Source: Bacteroidota bacterium | GTDB taxonomy: Bacteria > Bacteroidota > Bacteroidia > Chitinophagales > Chitinophagaceae | Length of the DNA stretch: 64,000 nt | Reading direction: 5' to 3' | Assembly: GCA_018267615.1 (NCBI GenBank) | Contig: JAFDYD010000055.1 | Span: 55,740 to 119,739 of the forward strand | Shown: positions 1-6,570 of the stretch, one piece after another | How positions within the stretch are numbered: position 1 is the stretch's first letter | Layout: every line of letters begins with the position of its first letter | The notes under the pieces: generated by a model | The model's input: the letters and a program-made list of their open reading frames with translations, nothing else | Told to the model about the DNA's origin: nothing | The model's database searches: none | Translations under genes and position numbers: made by a program

Positions 1-22
1 GCTGGACCCGCTACTGATGTGA
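1..22 (+). pseudogene. C-terminal end of a RAYT transposase, cut by window edge
   Basis: The first bases read in frame as LDPLLM followed by TGA at 20-22. This matches the last residues of the intact transposase ending at 4650 (LLDPLLM). A REP hairpin follows within 15 bases, as it does downstream of the other two RAYT ends in this window. I infer that a second RAYT copy, whole or broken, lies just outside the window. Only seven codons are visible, so the call rests on the match of both the peptide and the downstream context. Confidence 0.6.
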
Positions 23-32
23 TTTCCTTTAT

Positions 33-155
33 GCCGGCACAAGTAGTCCCGCAGGCAGCAAGATGATTTAAGGCTAAATTCGTGTGTGCCTGCGGGAACA
101 CTTGCGCCAGGTCTCTAATTTTCTAGATGTATAGTTTACTTGCGCCAGATGAGGG
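33..155 (+). repeat. REP-like hairpin, class A, copy 1
   Basis: The outer arm GGCACAAGTAGT (36-47) pairs imperfectly with AACACTTGCGCC (97-108). The inner stem CCCGCAGGCA (48-57) pairs perfectly with TGCCTGCGGG (87-96). A third, unpaired copy of the outer half-arm (ACTTGCGCCAGAT) ends at 150, followed by a G-rich joint to the RHS tip at 156. Near-identical copies are at 1565, 2613 and 4904. Because it sits beside a RAYT end, I read it as that transposase's cognate REP. Confidence 0.8.
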
Positions 156-893
156 ATGACGTCAGATCCAATGGCTGATAAATATTATTGGCTATCACCG
201 TACGCTTATGTTGACAATAATCCCATTAAGCTTATTGATCCAAATGGAAAAGAAATAATTGTCACGAGATTAGTTCGTCAGTTCGCTAATGGGCAAACTG
301 CTCAATCCGTTTTGAATACAAGTCAGGAGCAACTTAGATATCCACCATCAAGTGTTCACGATCTAGGTGTAACAGGAATTCAGGGTGGGGGCAAAGGTGT
401 TCAGTATGCTTTCAATAATAAGACCGGAAAATATGACGTCAAAGTTACAGTTGTGGAATATGTGAATCAAAATTTGCAACACGGAGGTGATTTAGACACC
501 AGGAATCCCGGCTTAGAAAGAGAAGTGAGTGCTCATGAAGATGGGCATGGAGATCAATTTGAAGAAAGTTTCAAATCGAAAATTGAAGTTGGAAGTGGGA
601 TTACTACGACGAAAGACGGGAAAACTGTGGAAATGAAATTCAATGGTCAAATTGACAATGTCTTAGATCAAGCGGGGAATCAATACGACAAACTCAAGAA
701 AAACAACCCTGACGCAGTGGGAAAAGTTACGAAAGACGAATATATAAAAAGCGTTTTTGACAAGGCACTTGTCCAAGTGTTTCTGAAAATGGCTGGTGAT
801 CAAGAAAAAGATGCAAACAATAGAGCTGCTAAGAAGTTAGGAGGAACAGAACAAATGCCATATACAAATGGTGCCAAGAAGATTTCACTATAA
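156..893 (+). CDS. Orphan RHS C-terminal tip with putative metallopeptidase toxin domain
   Basis: The first 30 residues carry the end of an RHS core (SDPMADKYY, SPYAYVDNNPIKLIDPNG). This motif normally marks where a large RHS protein ends and its variable toxin begins. About 210 variable residues follow, with AHEDGHGDQ near residue 127; HEDGH fits the HExxH zinc-metallopeptidase signature. No RHS repeats, signal peptide or convincing ribosome site precede it: the reading frame starts six bases after a REP element. It therefore looks like a detached tip, probably not expressed as it stands. The next gene, a lipoprotein, is the likely immunity partner. The RHS identity is firm; the peptidase activity is inferred from one motif. 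Confidence 0.75.
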   Translation: MTSDPMADKYYWLSPYAYVDNNPIKLIDPNGKEIIVTRLVRQFANGQTAQSVLNTSQEQLRYPPSSVHDLGVTGIQGGGKGVQYAFNNKTGKYDVKVTVVEYVNQNLQHGGDLDTRNPGLEREVSAHEDGHGDQFEESFKSKIEVGSGITTTKDGKTVEMKFNGQIDNVLDQAGNQYDKLKKNNPDAVGKVTKDEYIKSVFDKALVQVFLKMAGDQEKDANNRAAKKLGGTEQMPYTNGAKKISL

Positions 894-914
894 ACATAGA
901 TAATTAATTTGAGA

Positions 915-1382
915 ATGAGCAACAAAAACTATTTAATCTTAATCTTTATCAGTTCACTTATTGGATGTAATAATAGAACTGGGAAAAATGTTACCGAGCA
1001 AAAAGAAGACAGCACAGTTGCACTTGATACATCCTTTCTGAAGACAAAAGACTCATCATTTCTATATTTGTTTTTAACTGAGTATGCAGACTCAATAAAT
1101 ATGATTGCAAAGCATGATGTCTTTCCAACTTTCTTAGAAGATGCTGAATTTGACTATCATCACACTGGATTTTTTTCGCCTATGCACACTCCAGTTTCTA
1201 TTAGAAAGATGATTATCGATAAAGTAACAGAATGTAATTCCTTAAAATCGATTATTAATTCACCAAACAAGAAATACAAAGTAAGTCCTGGCAAATTTGA
1301 GGGGCTTGATGTTCAGTATTCAGATTTATCTTTTGCTGATTTGGCGAAAAAGCGATATCAAGAGTTAAGCTGCAAAGACTAA
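915..1382 (+). CDS. Small lipoprotein, candidate immunity protein for the upstream RHS tip
   Basis: The start is placed at ATG 915, because the longer frame begins with TTG. Residues 1-18 form a lipoprotein signal ending in SLIGC, so the mature protein would be anchored to a membrane at the Cys. The remaining 135 residues are polar and match no family I recognise. The gene lies 21 bases after the RHS metallopeptidase-like tip on the same strand, the usual place for an immunity gene. A membrane-anchored inhibitor would suit a toxin acting in the periplasm. The immunity role is inferred from position only. Confidence 0.6.
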   Translation: MSNKNYLILIFISSLIGCNNRTGKNVTEQKEDSTVALDTSFLKTKDSSFLYLFLTEYADSINMIAKHDVFPTFLEDAEFDYHHTGFFSPMHTPVSIRKMIIDKVTECNSLKSIINSPNKKYKVSPGKFEGLDVQYSDLSFADLAKKRYQELSCKD

Positions 1383-1438
1383 TTTTTATTTCTTTTCCTT
1401 TTCTTCTCAGGCGAGTCTCGCAGCAGCGACTAATATCA

Positions 1439-1463
1439 GCAGGGAGTGATGCGGACTCCCTGC
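1439..1463 (+). terminator. GC-rich hairpin after the lipoprotein gene
   Basis: GCAGGGAGT (1439-1447) pairs perfectly with ACTCCCTGC (1455-1463) around a 7-base loop, 57 bases after the lipoprotein stop. There is no T-run after it, so it may be a REP-type stem rather than a true intrinsic terminator. An outer-arm-like half (GGCGAGTCTCGC) lies just upstream. Confidence 0.4.
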
Positions 1464-1685
1464 ATAAATGCATCTGGATTATCCGTTTCAAAAATTGTCG
1501 TGACCTAAAATTTAATCTAATAAAAATTTTTCTGGAGCATTGCCGATATAATTTTCTTTGTGCAGGCACAAGTAGTCCCGCAGGCAGCAAGATGATTTAA
1601 TGCTAAATTCGTGTGTGCCTGCGGGAACACTTGCGCCAGGTCTCTAATTTTCTAGATGTATAGTTTACTTGCGCCAGATGAGGGG
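1461..1685 (+). repeat. 225-bp direct repeat including class A REP, copy 2
   Basis: This block matches 2509-2731 almost base for base. The left hundred bases (from TGCATAAATGCATC to TTTGTGCA) are AT-rich and non-coding. The right part is a class A REP hairpin: outer arms start at 1565 and end at 1637, and the spare half-arm ends at 1679. It abuts a truncated coding tail at 1686. Such near-identical blocks in front of each cassette are natural substrates for homologous recombination. Confidence 0.85.
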
Positions 1686-1787
1686 GGCGTAATTCTAGAT
1701 AATAATTCAGCTTTGATAAAAAGAGATAGTAAAGGACATCCAACAGAGGTTAATGATTTGGATGGTAACAGTTATAAAACAAAATAA
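1686..1787 (+). pseudogene. Last 33 codons of a truncated gene, probably an RHS toxin
   Basis: An open frame runs out of the REP joint and reads GVILDNN, SALIKRDSKGHPTEVNDLDG, NSYKTK, then TAA at 1785-1787. It has no start of its own. By position, after a REP and 5 bases before an exported small protein, it matches the toxin slot of the neighbouring cassettes, but no RHS core motif remains. I infer that the REP-side joint removed nearly all of a toxin and left only its end. Confidence 0.5.
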
Positions 1788-1791
1788 AGTT

Positions 1792-2415
1792 ATGCGTCAT
1801 TTAATTATATATATTCTCCTTCTAGCTAACTGTTATTCGCATGCTCAAAAAATTTTTGAAAAAAAAATTCCCGATGAATATCAATTGGCAAAATTTTTTG
1901 AACACAAGTTCGACATGTATATTAATAATTGCAGCGACACGATTTTGAACGAGGTTGCCATCAAGATTGTCATTTCTCATAGTGATGTGATTAAAAATCC
2001 AAGTAATTTATCAACTGCCAATGAGGTGGATTTTTCTTGCATAAATCAAACGGACAGCGCTTTGCTAAACAGAATATATAAAATTCTTTCTAAAAATGAA
2101 ACGCTCAAAAACAAAAAATGTTTGGTTCATGGTATGTTATATAAAAGGAATGTCTATCTTTTTTATGTGCTTGTTTTTACCAGTAAGAATTTTGAACGTT
2201 ATTTGAATAAAAGTAAAAAATCTCTTTATTCAATAAAGCATCCAAGCGGAGAAATCGAAATTAAGGATAAAGTCATTCTTTCCAAATATGCTAATGCATA
2301 TATTTTAACCGGCAGCGTTGAAGTTCTAAATTGTTATAGTTTTAGCCTAGTTAGCGCAAGTATGCGAAATAAATCAAAAGCATTGCAACCCAAACTGGCG
2401 CAAGTAAACGATTAA
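1792..2415 (+). CDS. Exported small protein, candidate immunity protein, with run-on C-terminus
   Basis: ATG 1792 is preferred over the upstream ATG 1753, because it opens directly into a signal peptide (MRHLIIYILLLANCYSHAQ). The 207-residue product has no family that I recognise. The last 20 or so codons look non-native. The DNA there resembles the untranslated terminator region after 3795 (GAAATAAAT...AAAGCATTGCAA), and the final residues (LAQVND) are encoded by a REP half-arm. The original stop was probably lost and translation now ends inside the REP. It sits just after a toxin remnant, hence the immunity guess. Confidence 0.55.
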   Translation: MRHLIIYILLLANCYSHAQKIFEKKIPDEYQLAKFFEHKFDMYINNCSDTILNEVAIKIVISHSDVIKNPSNLSTANEVDFSCINQTDSALLNRIYKILSKNETLKNKKCLVHGMLYKRNVYLFYVLVFTSKNFERYLNKSKKSLYSIKHPSGEIEIKDKVILSKYANAYILTGSVEVLNCYSFSLVSASMRNKSKALQPKLAQVND

Positions 2416-2508
2416 TTTTACAAAACAGAGATCTGGCGCAAGTGTTCCCGCAAGACATTCGGGAGTTAAAATAATTTTTATGTTATGTCTTGCGGGACTA
2501 CTTGTGCC
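2395..2508 (-). repeat. REP-like hairpin, class C, inverted orientation
   Basis: The outer arm GGCGCAAGTGTT (2435-2446) faces ACTACTTGTGCC (2497-2508). The inner stem CCCGCAAGACAT pairs perfectly with ATGTCTTGCGGG. The spare half-arm (CTGGCGCAAGTAAAC) lies to the left at 2395-2408, so the whole unit is a mirror of class A. The inner stem differs from class A at several bases, yet both sides changed together. With the class A unit at 2613 it forms an inverted REP pair. Confidence 0.8.
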
Positions 2509-2731
2509 TGCATAAATGCATCTGGATTATCCGGTTCAAAAATTGTCGTGACCTAAAATTTAATCTTATAAAAATTTTTCTGGAGCATTGCCGATATAAT
2601 TTTCTTTGTGCAGGCACAAGTAGTCCCGCAGGCAGCAAGATGATTTAATGCTAAATTCGTGTGTGCCTGCGGGAACACTTGCGCCAGGTCTCTAATTTTC
2701 TAGATGTATAGTTTACTTGCGCCAGATGAGG
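2509..2731 (+). repeat. 225-bp direct repeat including class A REP, copy 3
   Basis: Second copy of the block at 1461-1685, with only a few substitutions (for example CCGGTTC versus CCGTTTC). The REP hairpin spans 2613-2685 and the spare half-arm ends at 2727. The RHS tip starts directly at its right edge. Confidence 0.85.
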
Positions 2732-3442
2732 GGGCAGATCGATCCCAAAGCTGACAATGGAGTCAACCCAGACGCTTCAGAGAATGACGAGGAGCAGGAT
2801 GAATCAAAAGTAGGTGGTCTTGAAAGTGTGTCCCCTTACGCATCAATGGGAAATGATCCTATCAAACACAATGACCCCAATGGAGATATTTTTGGTATTG
2901 ATAATTTAATTGGAGCGGCAATTGGAGCTGTGGTTGAAATAGGAACACAAGTAGTGAGTAATGCAATAAGTGGAGAAAAGCTAACAAATATAAGTTGGGG
3001 CAAGGTCGGGACAGCTGCGGTCGAAGGTTTTGTTACGGACGGTGCAAGTAATGTAACGAAAGCTTTGGTAAAGGTGGGTGGGGCAATTGTGAATAGTGTA
3101 ATTGATAACCATGATAAAGGAGCCGGAGCAATCTTAAAAGGAGCTGCTGTAAATTTGGCAATTAGTAAAATTGCAGGTACAGCCTCGAAGTTGACAAAAG
3201 ATGCGGGCGCTAAACAGCTTAACAATGTGGCAAACAAAATAATAGGAAGCAAATCTCAAATCGTTAAGAATATTGTGTCAAACAATAACGTAAGTCACAA
3301 AACTGCCAATGCGATTGCTAGTGCGGTAAACTCGACAGAAAAGGCATTAGCAAAACAGATTAAGGAAGCGCCAAAAACAATAACCGAAAGTGCTGTGGGA
3401 GCTAGTTTGGACAAAGCTCATGAAAAGATTAAAGGGAATTAA
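2726..3442 (+). CDS. Orphan RHS C-terminal tip, toxin domain unknown
   Basis: After the REP joint the frame reads QIDPKADNG, then an acidic linker, then SPYASMGNDPIKHNDPNGD, the end of an RHS core. About 180 residues follow, rich in Gly, Ala, Val and Lys (IDNLIGAAIGAVVEIGTQVV, later WGKVGTAAVEGFVTDGAS), a stretch type seen after the core in many Bacteroidota RHS proteins. No catalytic motif is obvious in the last 80 residues. The apparent start codons (TTG 2717, ATG 2726) lie inside the REP and are unlikely to be real, so this is probably a silent tip. The small membrane protein at 3454 is its likely immunity partner. Confidence 0.7.
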   Translation: MRGQIDPKADNGVNPDASENDEEQDESKVGGLESVSPYASMGNDPIKHNDPNGDIFGIDNLIGAAIGAVVEIGTQVVSNAISGEKLTNISWGKVGTAAVEGFVTDGASNVTKALVKVGGAIVNSVIDNHDKGAGAILKGAAVNLAISKIAGTASKLTKDAGAKQLNNVANKIIGSKSQIVKNIVSNNNVSHKTANAIASAVNSTEKALAKQIKEAPKTITESAVGASLDKAHEKIKGN

Positions 3443-3453
3443 AAAGCTGGCTT

Positions 3454-3795
3454 ATGAAAAGAAAAATTGGGAAATATCTTTTTTTAGCATGTGTATTATT
3501 TATTGTGTATGCGCTTTTAGGGACAGTAATTAAAGTTTCATTATTGAAAGCAAAAGGTAAGTGTACAAAAGGTGTTTTAATTCCTGAATTGTCAAGCTTT
3601 GCTCATCGATATACAAAAGCATCTTTGGTTTATGAATTTACCTATGAGGGCAAAACCTACTCAGGAAATTCTTTAGAAAAAGATACGTCTAAAGTGGGAG
3701 ACAGTGTATGTATTGTATATCTCCCGTCATTCCCGAGTATCAGTAGGCCAATGACATATTTTAATACTGGAGATATTAATTGTAGTTGCAAATAA
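3454..3795 (+). CDS. Small membrane-anchored protein, DUF3592-like, candidate immunity protein
   Basis: The 113-residue product has one N-terminal membrane segment (residues 7-28). It is followed by a compact domain with YEFTYEGKTYSGNS, then GDSVCIVYLPSFPSISRP. This spacing of an aromatic strand, a YxG turn, GDxVxVxY and a late Pro resembles DUF3592-type domains. The gene starts 11 bases after an RHS tip and ends before a clear terminator, so the two form a natural toxin-immunity pair. The function is inferred from position. Confidence 0.55.
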   Translation: MKRKIGKYLFLACVLFIVYALLGTVIKVSLLKAKGKCTKGVLIPELSSFAHRYTKASLVYEFTYEGKTYSGNSLEKDTSKVGDSVCIVYLPSFPSISRPMTYFNTGDINCSCK

Positions 3796-3838
3796 TTACC
3801 GATTGGCGCCTAAATAGCACAACTATATGAAATAAATT

Positions 3839-3868
3839 AAAAGCATTGCAAACCAGCAATGCTTTTTT
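3839..3868 (+). terminator. Intrinsic terminator
   Basis: AAAGCATTGC pairs with GCAATGCTTT around a 6-base loop and is followed by a T-run. It lies 44 bases after the small membrane protein stop. A partial copy of the same region, with only the left arm, is translated at the end of the gene stopping at 2415. Confidence 0.85.
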
Positions 3869-3897
3869 GTTTTGTATAGCTTCCTATAACCCCAATT

Positions 3898-4009
3898 CTG
3901 GCGCGAGTATGCGAGAACTTTAAAAAAAGGAAATCTGGCGCGAGTGTTTCGACGGGCTGAATCAAAAACATGTTAAACGTAGTGCAACGCCCGTCGAACA
4001 ACCCGTGCC
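3898..4009 (-). repeat. REP-like hairpin, class D, upstream of the intact RAYT
   Basis: The outer arm GGCGCGAGTGTT (3937-3948) faces CAACCCGTGCC (ending 4009). The inner stem TCGACGGGC (3949-3957) pairs perfectly with GCCCGTCGA (3989-3997). The spare half-arm CTGGCGCGAGTATGCG starts at 3898. Orientation is opposite to the class E unit downstream, so the transposase gene is bracketed by inverted REPs of its own type. Confidence 0.8.
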
Positions 4010-4089
4010 TTACCTGGATTTTCTGTCATGAGCAGGGTGATATTACTGTAAAAAATATTTCCGGCCTGAAATAAATTGGCTAAAAAGCC

Positions 4090-4650
4090 ATGAGTCGTAA
4101 ATACAAATTCAGGGACAATGATAAGTTGTACTTTGTAAGTTTCGCTGTTGTTTACTGGATAGATCTATTCATTCGCAAACAATACAAAGATATTTTGTTG
4201 GATAGCTGGAATTTTTGCATGGATAAAAAAGGAATGGAGCTTTATGGCTGGGTGATAATGACCAGTCATGTGCACATGATAATCGGATCACACAAGAATG
4301 AAATGGAAGCCATCATGCGGGACATGAAAAAACATACTTCGTCAGAATTGAGGAAAGCAATCAACAATTATTACGGAGAAAGCCGAAGGGAGTGGATGCT
4401 TGAATTAATGAAAAAAGCGGGACAAGAAAATAATCATACAAGAGATTTCCAACTATGGCAGGAGGACAATCATCCGATCGAACTGTCAACATTAAAGATG
4501 GCCCATCAAAAGTTGGATTATATACACAATAATCCTGTGGAAGCAGGAATTGTTGAGAAGCCGGAAGATTATTTATACAGCAGTGCAAGAGACTACTACG
4601 GCATGAAAGGTTTGATTGATACTATACTGCTGGATCCGCTGTTAATGTAG
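4090..4650 (+). CDS. REP-associated tyrosine transposase (RAYT, Y1/HUH family)
   Basis: The 186-residue single-domain protein has the Y1 transposase signature. HVH near residue 59 (TSHVHMIIG) is the metal-binding HUH pair, and Tyr in LDYIHNNPVEAGIV near residue 145 is the expected nucleophile that attaches to DNA. The YLYSSA tail motif is typical of RAYTs, single-copy relatives of IS200/IS605 transposases that process REP hairpins. Inverted REP units of matching inner-stem class (TCGAyGGGC) lie on both sides, at 3937 and 4683. All expected residues are present, so the enzyme could be active. C-terminal stubs of related copies are at 1-22 and 4806-4889. Confidence 0.9.
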   Translation: MSRKYKFRDNDKLYFVSFAVVYWIDLFIRKQYKDILLDSWNFCMDKKGMELYGWVIMTSHVHMIIGSHKNEMEAIMRDMKKHTSSELRKAINNYYGESRREWMLELMKKAGQENNHTRDFQLWQEDNHPIELSTLKMAHQKLDYIHNNPVEAGIVEKPEDYLYSSARDYYGMKGLIDTILLDPLLM

Positions 4651-4682
4651 TAGTTGTTGCAGAAATAAAAACGGTTTTAGCA

Positions 4683-4796
4683 GGCACGGGTTGTTCGATG
4701 GGCGTTAGATTACGTGCAACGAGCATCAATGCGCCCATCGAAACACCCGCGCCAGATTTCTTTTATTGTAAATTATTTTTGTATACTCGCTCCAGA
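4683..4796 (+). repeat. REP-like hairpin, class E, downstream of the intact RAYT
   Basis: The outer arm GGCACGGGTTGT (4683-4694) faces AAACACCCGCGCC (4741-4753). The inner stem TCGATGGGCG (4695-4704) pairs perfectly with CGCCCATCGA (4732-4741). The spare half-arm ACTCGCTCCAGA ends at 4796 and is followed by a G-run and a truncated RAYT. Compared with class A, the outer arm CAAGT/ACTTG has become CGGGT/ACCCG on both sides, which is compensatory. Confidence 0.8.
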
Positions 4797-4805
4797 GGCG
4801 GGGGG

Positions 4806-4889
4806 GACTATTTGTATAGTAGTGCAAGAAATTATTACGGACTGAGAGGTTTGATAGAAATAGAATTACTGGATCCGTTAATTGTTTGA
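4806..4889 (+). pseudogene. Truncated RAYT transposase, last 27 codons
   Basis: Reads DYLYSSARNYYGLRGLIEIE then LLDPLIV and TGA. It is collinear with the last 27 residues of the intact RAYT but differs at about eight positions, so it comes from a different copy. All catalytic parts are missing. Its left end fuses directly to the G-run that closes the class E REP. A class A REP follows it. Confidence 0.85.
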
Positions 4890-4903
4890 TTTGCTCTCAT
4901 GCC

Positions 4904-5017
4904 GGCACAAGTAGTCCCGCAGGCAGCAAGATAATTTAATGCTAAATTCGTGTGTGCCTGCGGGAACACTTGCCCCAGGTCTCTAATTTTTAGGTTCGGA
5001 GTTTACTTGCGCCAGAT
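4904..5017 (+). repeat. REP-like hairpin, class A, copy 4
   Basis: Same layout as the other class A units: outer arms 4904 to 4976, inner stem CCCGCAGGCA/TGCCTGCGGG, spare half-arm ending near 5017. One base in the right outer arm has changed (TGCCCC instead of TGCGCC). It follows a RAYT C-terminal stub, exactly as copy 1 follows the stub at the window start. Confidence 0.8.
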
Positions 5018-5050
5018 TCGTGAGTATGCGGAAAATATATTCTTTCGTTA

Positions 5051-5380
5051 CTAATCATGCAACAGTTGATGAATGGTCGCCATAATTTCATTTTCATCCT
5101 TACCTTCTTTCATCAATGTCATCACTGCGCCCGTGAGTTTGTTATAGAGAGTTCGTGTTCTTTTTTTCTTGTCGAGTGATTGGTAAATCTTCGAGGCAAC
5201 TGGCGACGCCTTCCGGAGCATCCCGGCATTTTCCATCGTTTTTTTAAAAGTGGGATCATGCAACACGCGGTTTCTGCTGAGCGAACTTTTTTGACGCACA
5301 TAATATTGTCCACCCCATTTATAAAAGGTTAGATCACTCACACATCCCGTAAAAAATATTGGACCAATTTGCTTTGCCAA
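5051..5380 (-). CDS. Conserved Bacteroidota hypothetical protein, 109 residues
   Basis: The protein starts MAKQIGPIFFTGCVSDLTFY and continues with a short-aromatic region (YVRQKSSLSRNRV), a DPTFKKTMENAGMLRKAS segment and a C-terminal helix-rich part. I recall this pattern (GPIFFTG...FYK...YY.R.KSSL...V..DP.F..TM) as a small family common in Chitinophagaceae without assigned function. It has no signal peptide or membrane segment. It is the only minus-strand gene in this part and marks the border between the REP/RHS region and the sugar locus. Confidence 0.6.
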   Translation of the reverse strand: MAKQIGPIFFTGCVSDLTFYKWGGQYYVRQKSSLSRNRVLHDPTFKKTMENAGMLRKASPVASKIYQSLDKKKRTRTLYNKLTGAVMTLMKEGKDENEIMATIHQLLHD

Positions 5381-5799
5381 GGATTTGAATTTTTATTAAA
5401 AACGGCAAATGCTATACCATTATGCGGTCGGCAAATTTATTTCGACAATTTTTTGAAAGAGTCGAAATGGTATTGCAAATTTTCTAAGATCAATCTATAT
5501 CATGTTCTACAAACGGAAATCGCGAATCCGAGGCTGCGATAAAGCTACTTCATAGATAAGCCGTAGATACTCCCTATATACTCCTCACTAAAAGCGTTCA
5601 AGGCTTATAGATGCGACTATAAAAAGCTCTATCCGATCGTGGCCAGACTAGGTAGACAATAGGTCTTTCGAATATTTTCGTTTTAAGAACTGAGCGACCG
5701 TGGCCAGTCTTTGTAACGTAATCTACTTTCGATTAATTTCGATTATTTTTGTTTATTTTCTTTTTTCTTCATATCCTTGCATTCTTAAAGCAGATTCTC
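5381..5799. other. Non-coding gap of about 420 bp upstream of the DeoR gene
   Basis: This stretch holds no supported gene. It is AT-rich near both ends and presumably carries the promoters of the divergent genes at 5380 and 5800. I see no clear operator, terminator or hairpin. Short open frames across it lack family features. Confidence 0.4.
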
Positions 5800-6564
5800 A
5801 TGCTCGCCAATCACCGCAGGGAAAAGATTTTAGAGCTTTTGCAGGAGGACGGTTCCGCAAAAGTGCTGAACCTCGCGAAGCTTTTTAAGGTTACAGAAGT
5901 AACCATCCGCCAGGATCTTGAAAAGTTAGAAAAAGATGGATTGGTAATTCGTGAACATGGTGGCGCATTTCTGAAAGATGTCACGGCACAGGTAAAAGAT
6001 TTTGCACTTGCTCACCAGGAGAACCTCGATAAAAAAGAACTCATCGCAAAAAAATGTCTTGACTTTATCGAAAGCGGCGACACCATTATTCTTGACTCTG
6101 GATCCACCACCACAGAAATCGCAAAGAAATTAAAAGGGATGAAAAATCTCACGGTGATCACAAACGCACTGAATATTGCTTTAATGTTGGGCGCAGAACC
6201 TGGTATTGAAGTGATCGTTACCGGTGGCGAATTCAAACCTCCAACATTATCACTGACTGGTCAGAAAGCCGCTGATTTTTTTAAAGACCTGCATGTTCAA
6301 AAATTATTTCTCGCAACAGCCGGCATTTCATTAAAAGCGGGTTTGACATATCCAAGCATCAGTGATCTTGTCGTAAAAAAAGCAATGATAGAAGCTGCTG
6401 AAACAAGATACCTCGTTGCCGATTCCACAAAAATCGGTAAAGCTGCTTTTGCAAGTCTCGGTGCGTTATCTCTCATCGACTATATCGTTACTGATTCTGG
6501 TATCGAAGAAAAACACAAACAGGTATTTGATGATAATGAAATCGAATTGATCATCGCAAGCTGA
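5800..6564 (+). CDS. DeoR-family transcriptional regulator of the sugar locus
   Basis: The start is set at ATG 5800 because the frame from there opens with the standard DeoR N-terminus (MLANHRREKILELL). The helix-turn-helix lies at about residues 20-45 (VTEVTIRQDLEKLEKDGLV). The DeoR C-terminal sensor domain follows, with DSGSTTTEIAKKL near residue 95 and VADSTKIGKAAFASL near 215, which bind a phosphorylated sugar in this family. At 254 residues it is a normal length. It is 6 bases upstream of the isomerase gene and probably represses the locus until a phosphorylated intermediate appears. Confidence 0.9.
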   Translation: MLANHRREKILELLQEDGSAKVLNLAKLFKVTEVTIRQDLEKLEKDGLVIREHGGAFLKDVTAQVKDFALAHQENLDKKELIAKKCLDFIESGDTIILDSGSTTTEIAKKLKGMKNLTVITNALNIALMLGAEPGIEVIVTGGEFKPPTLSLTGQKAADFFKDLHVQKLFLATAGISLKAGLTYPSISDLVVKKAMIEAAETRYLVADSTKIGKAAFASLGALSLIDYIVTDSGIEEKHKQVFDDNEIELIIAS

Positions 6565-6570
6565 TACATC

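Noticed and set aside
2836..3252. 138-residue hydrophobic frame opposite the second RHS tip
   Set aside because: Antisense shadow of a Gly/Ala/Val-rich coding region; the plus frame carries clear RHS motifs.
4698..4889. 63-residue frame spanning REP class E and a RAYT stub
   Set aside because: Start lies in the REP hairpin; only the last 27 codons have meaning as a transposase remnant.
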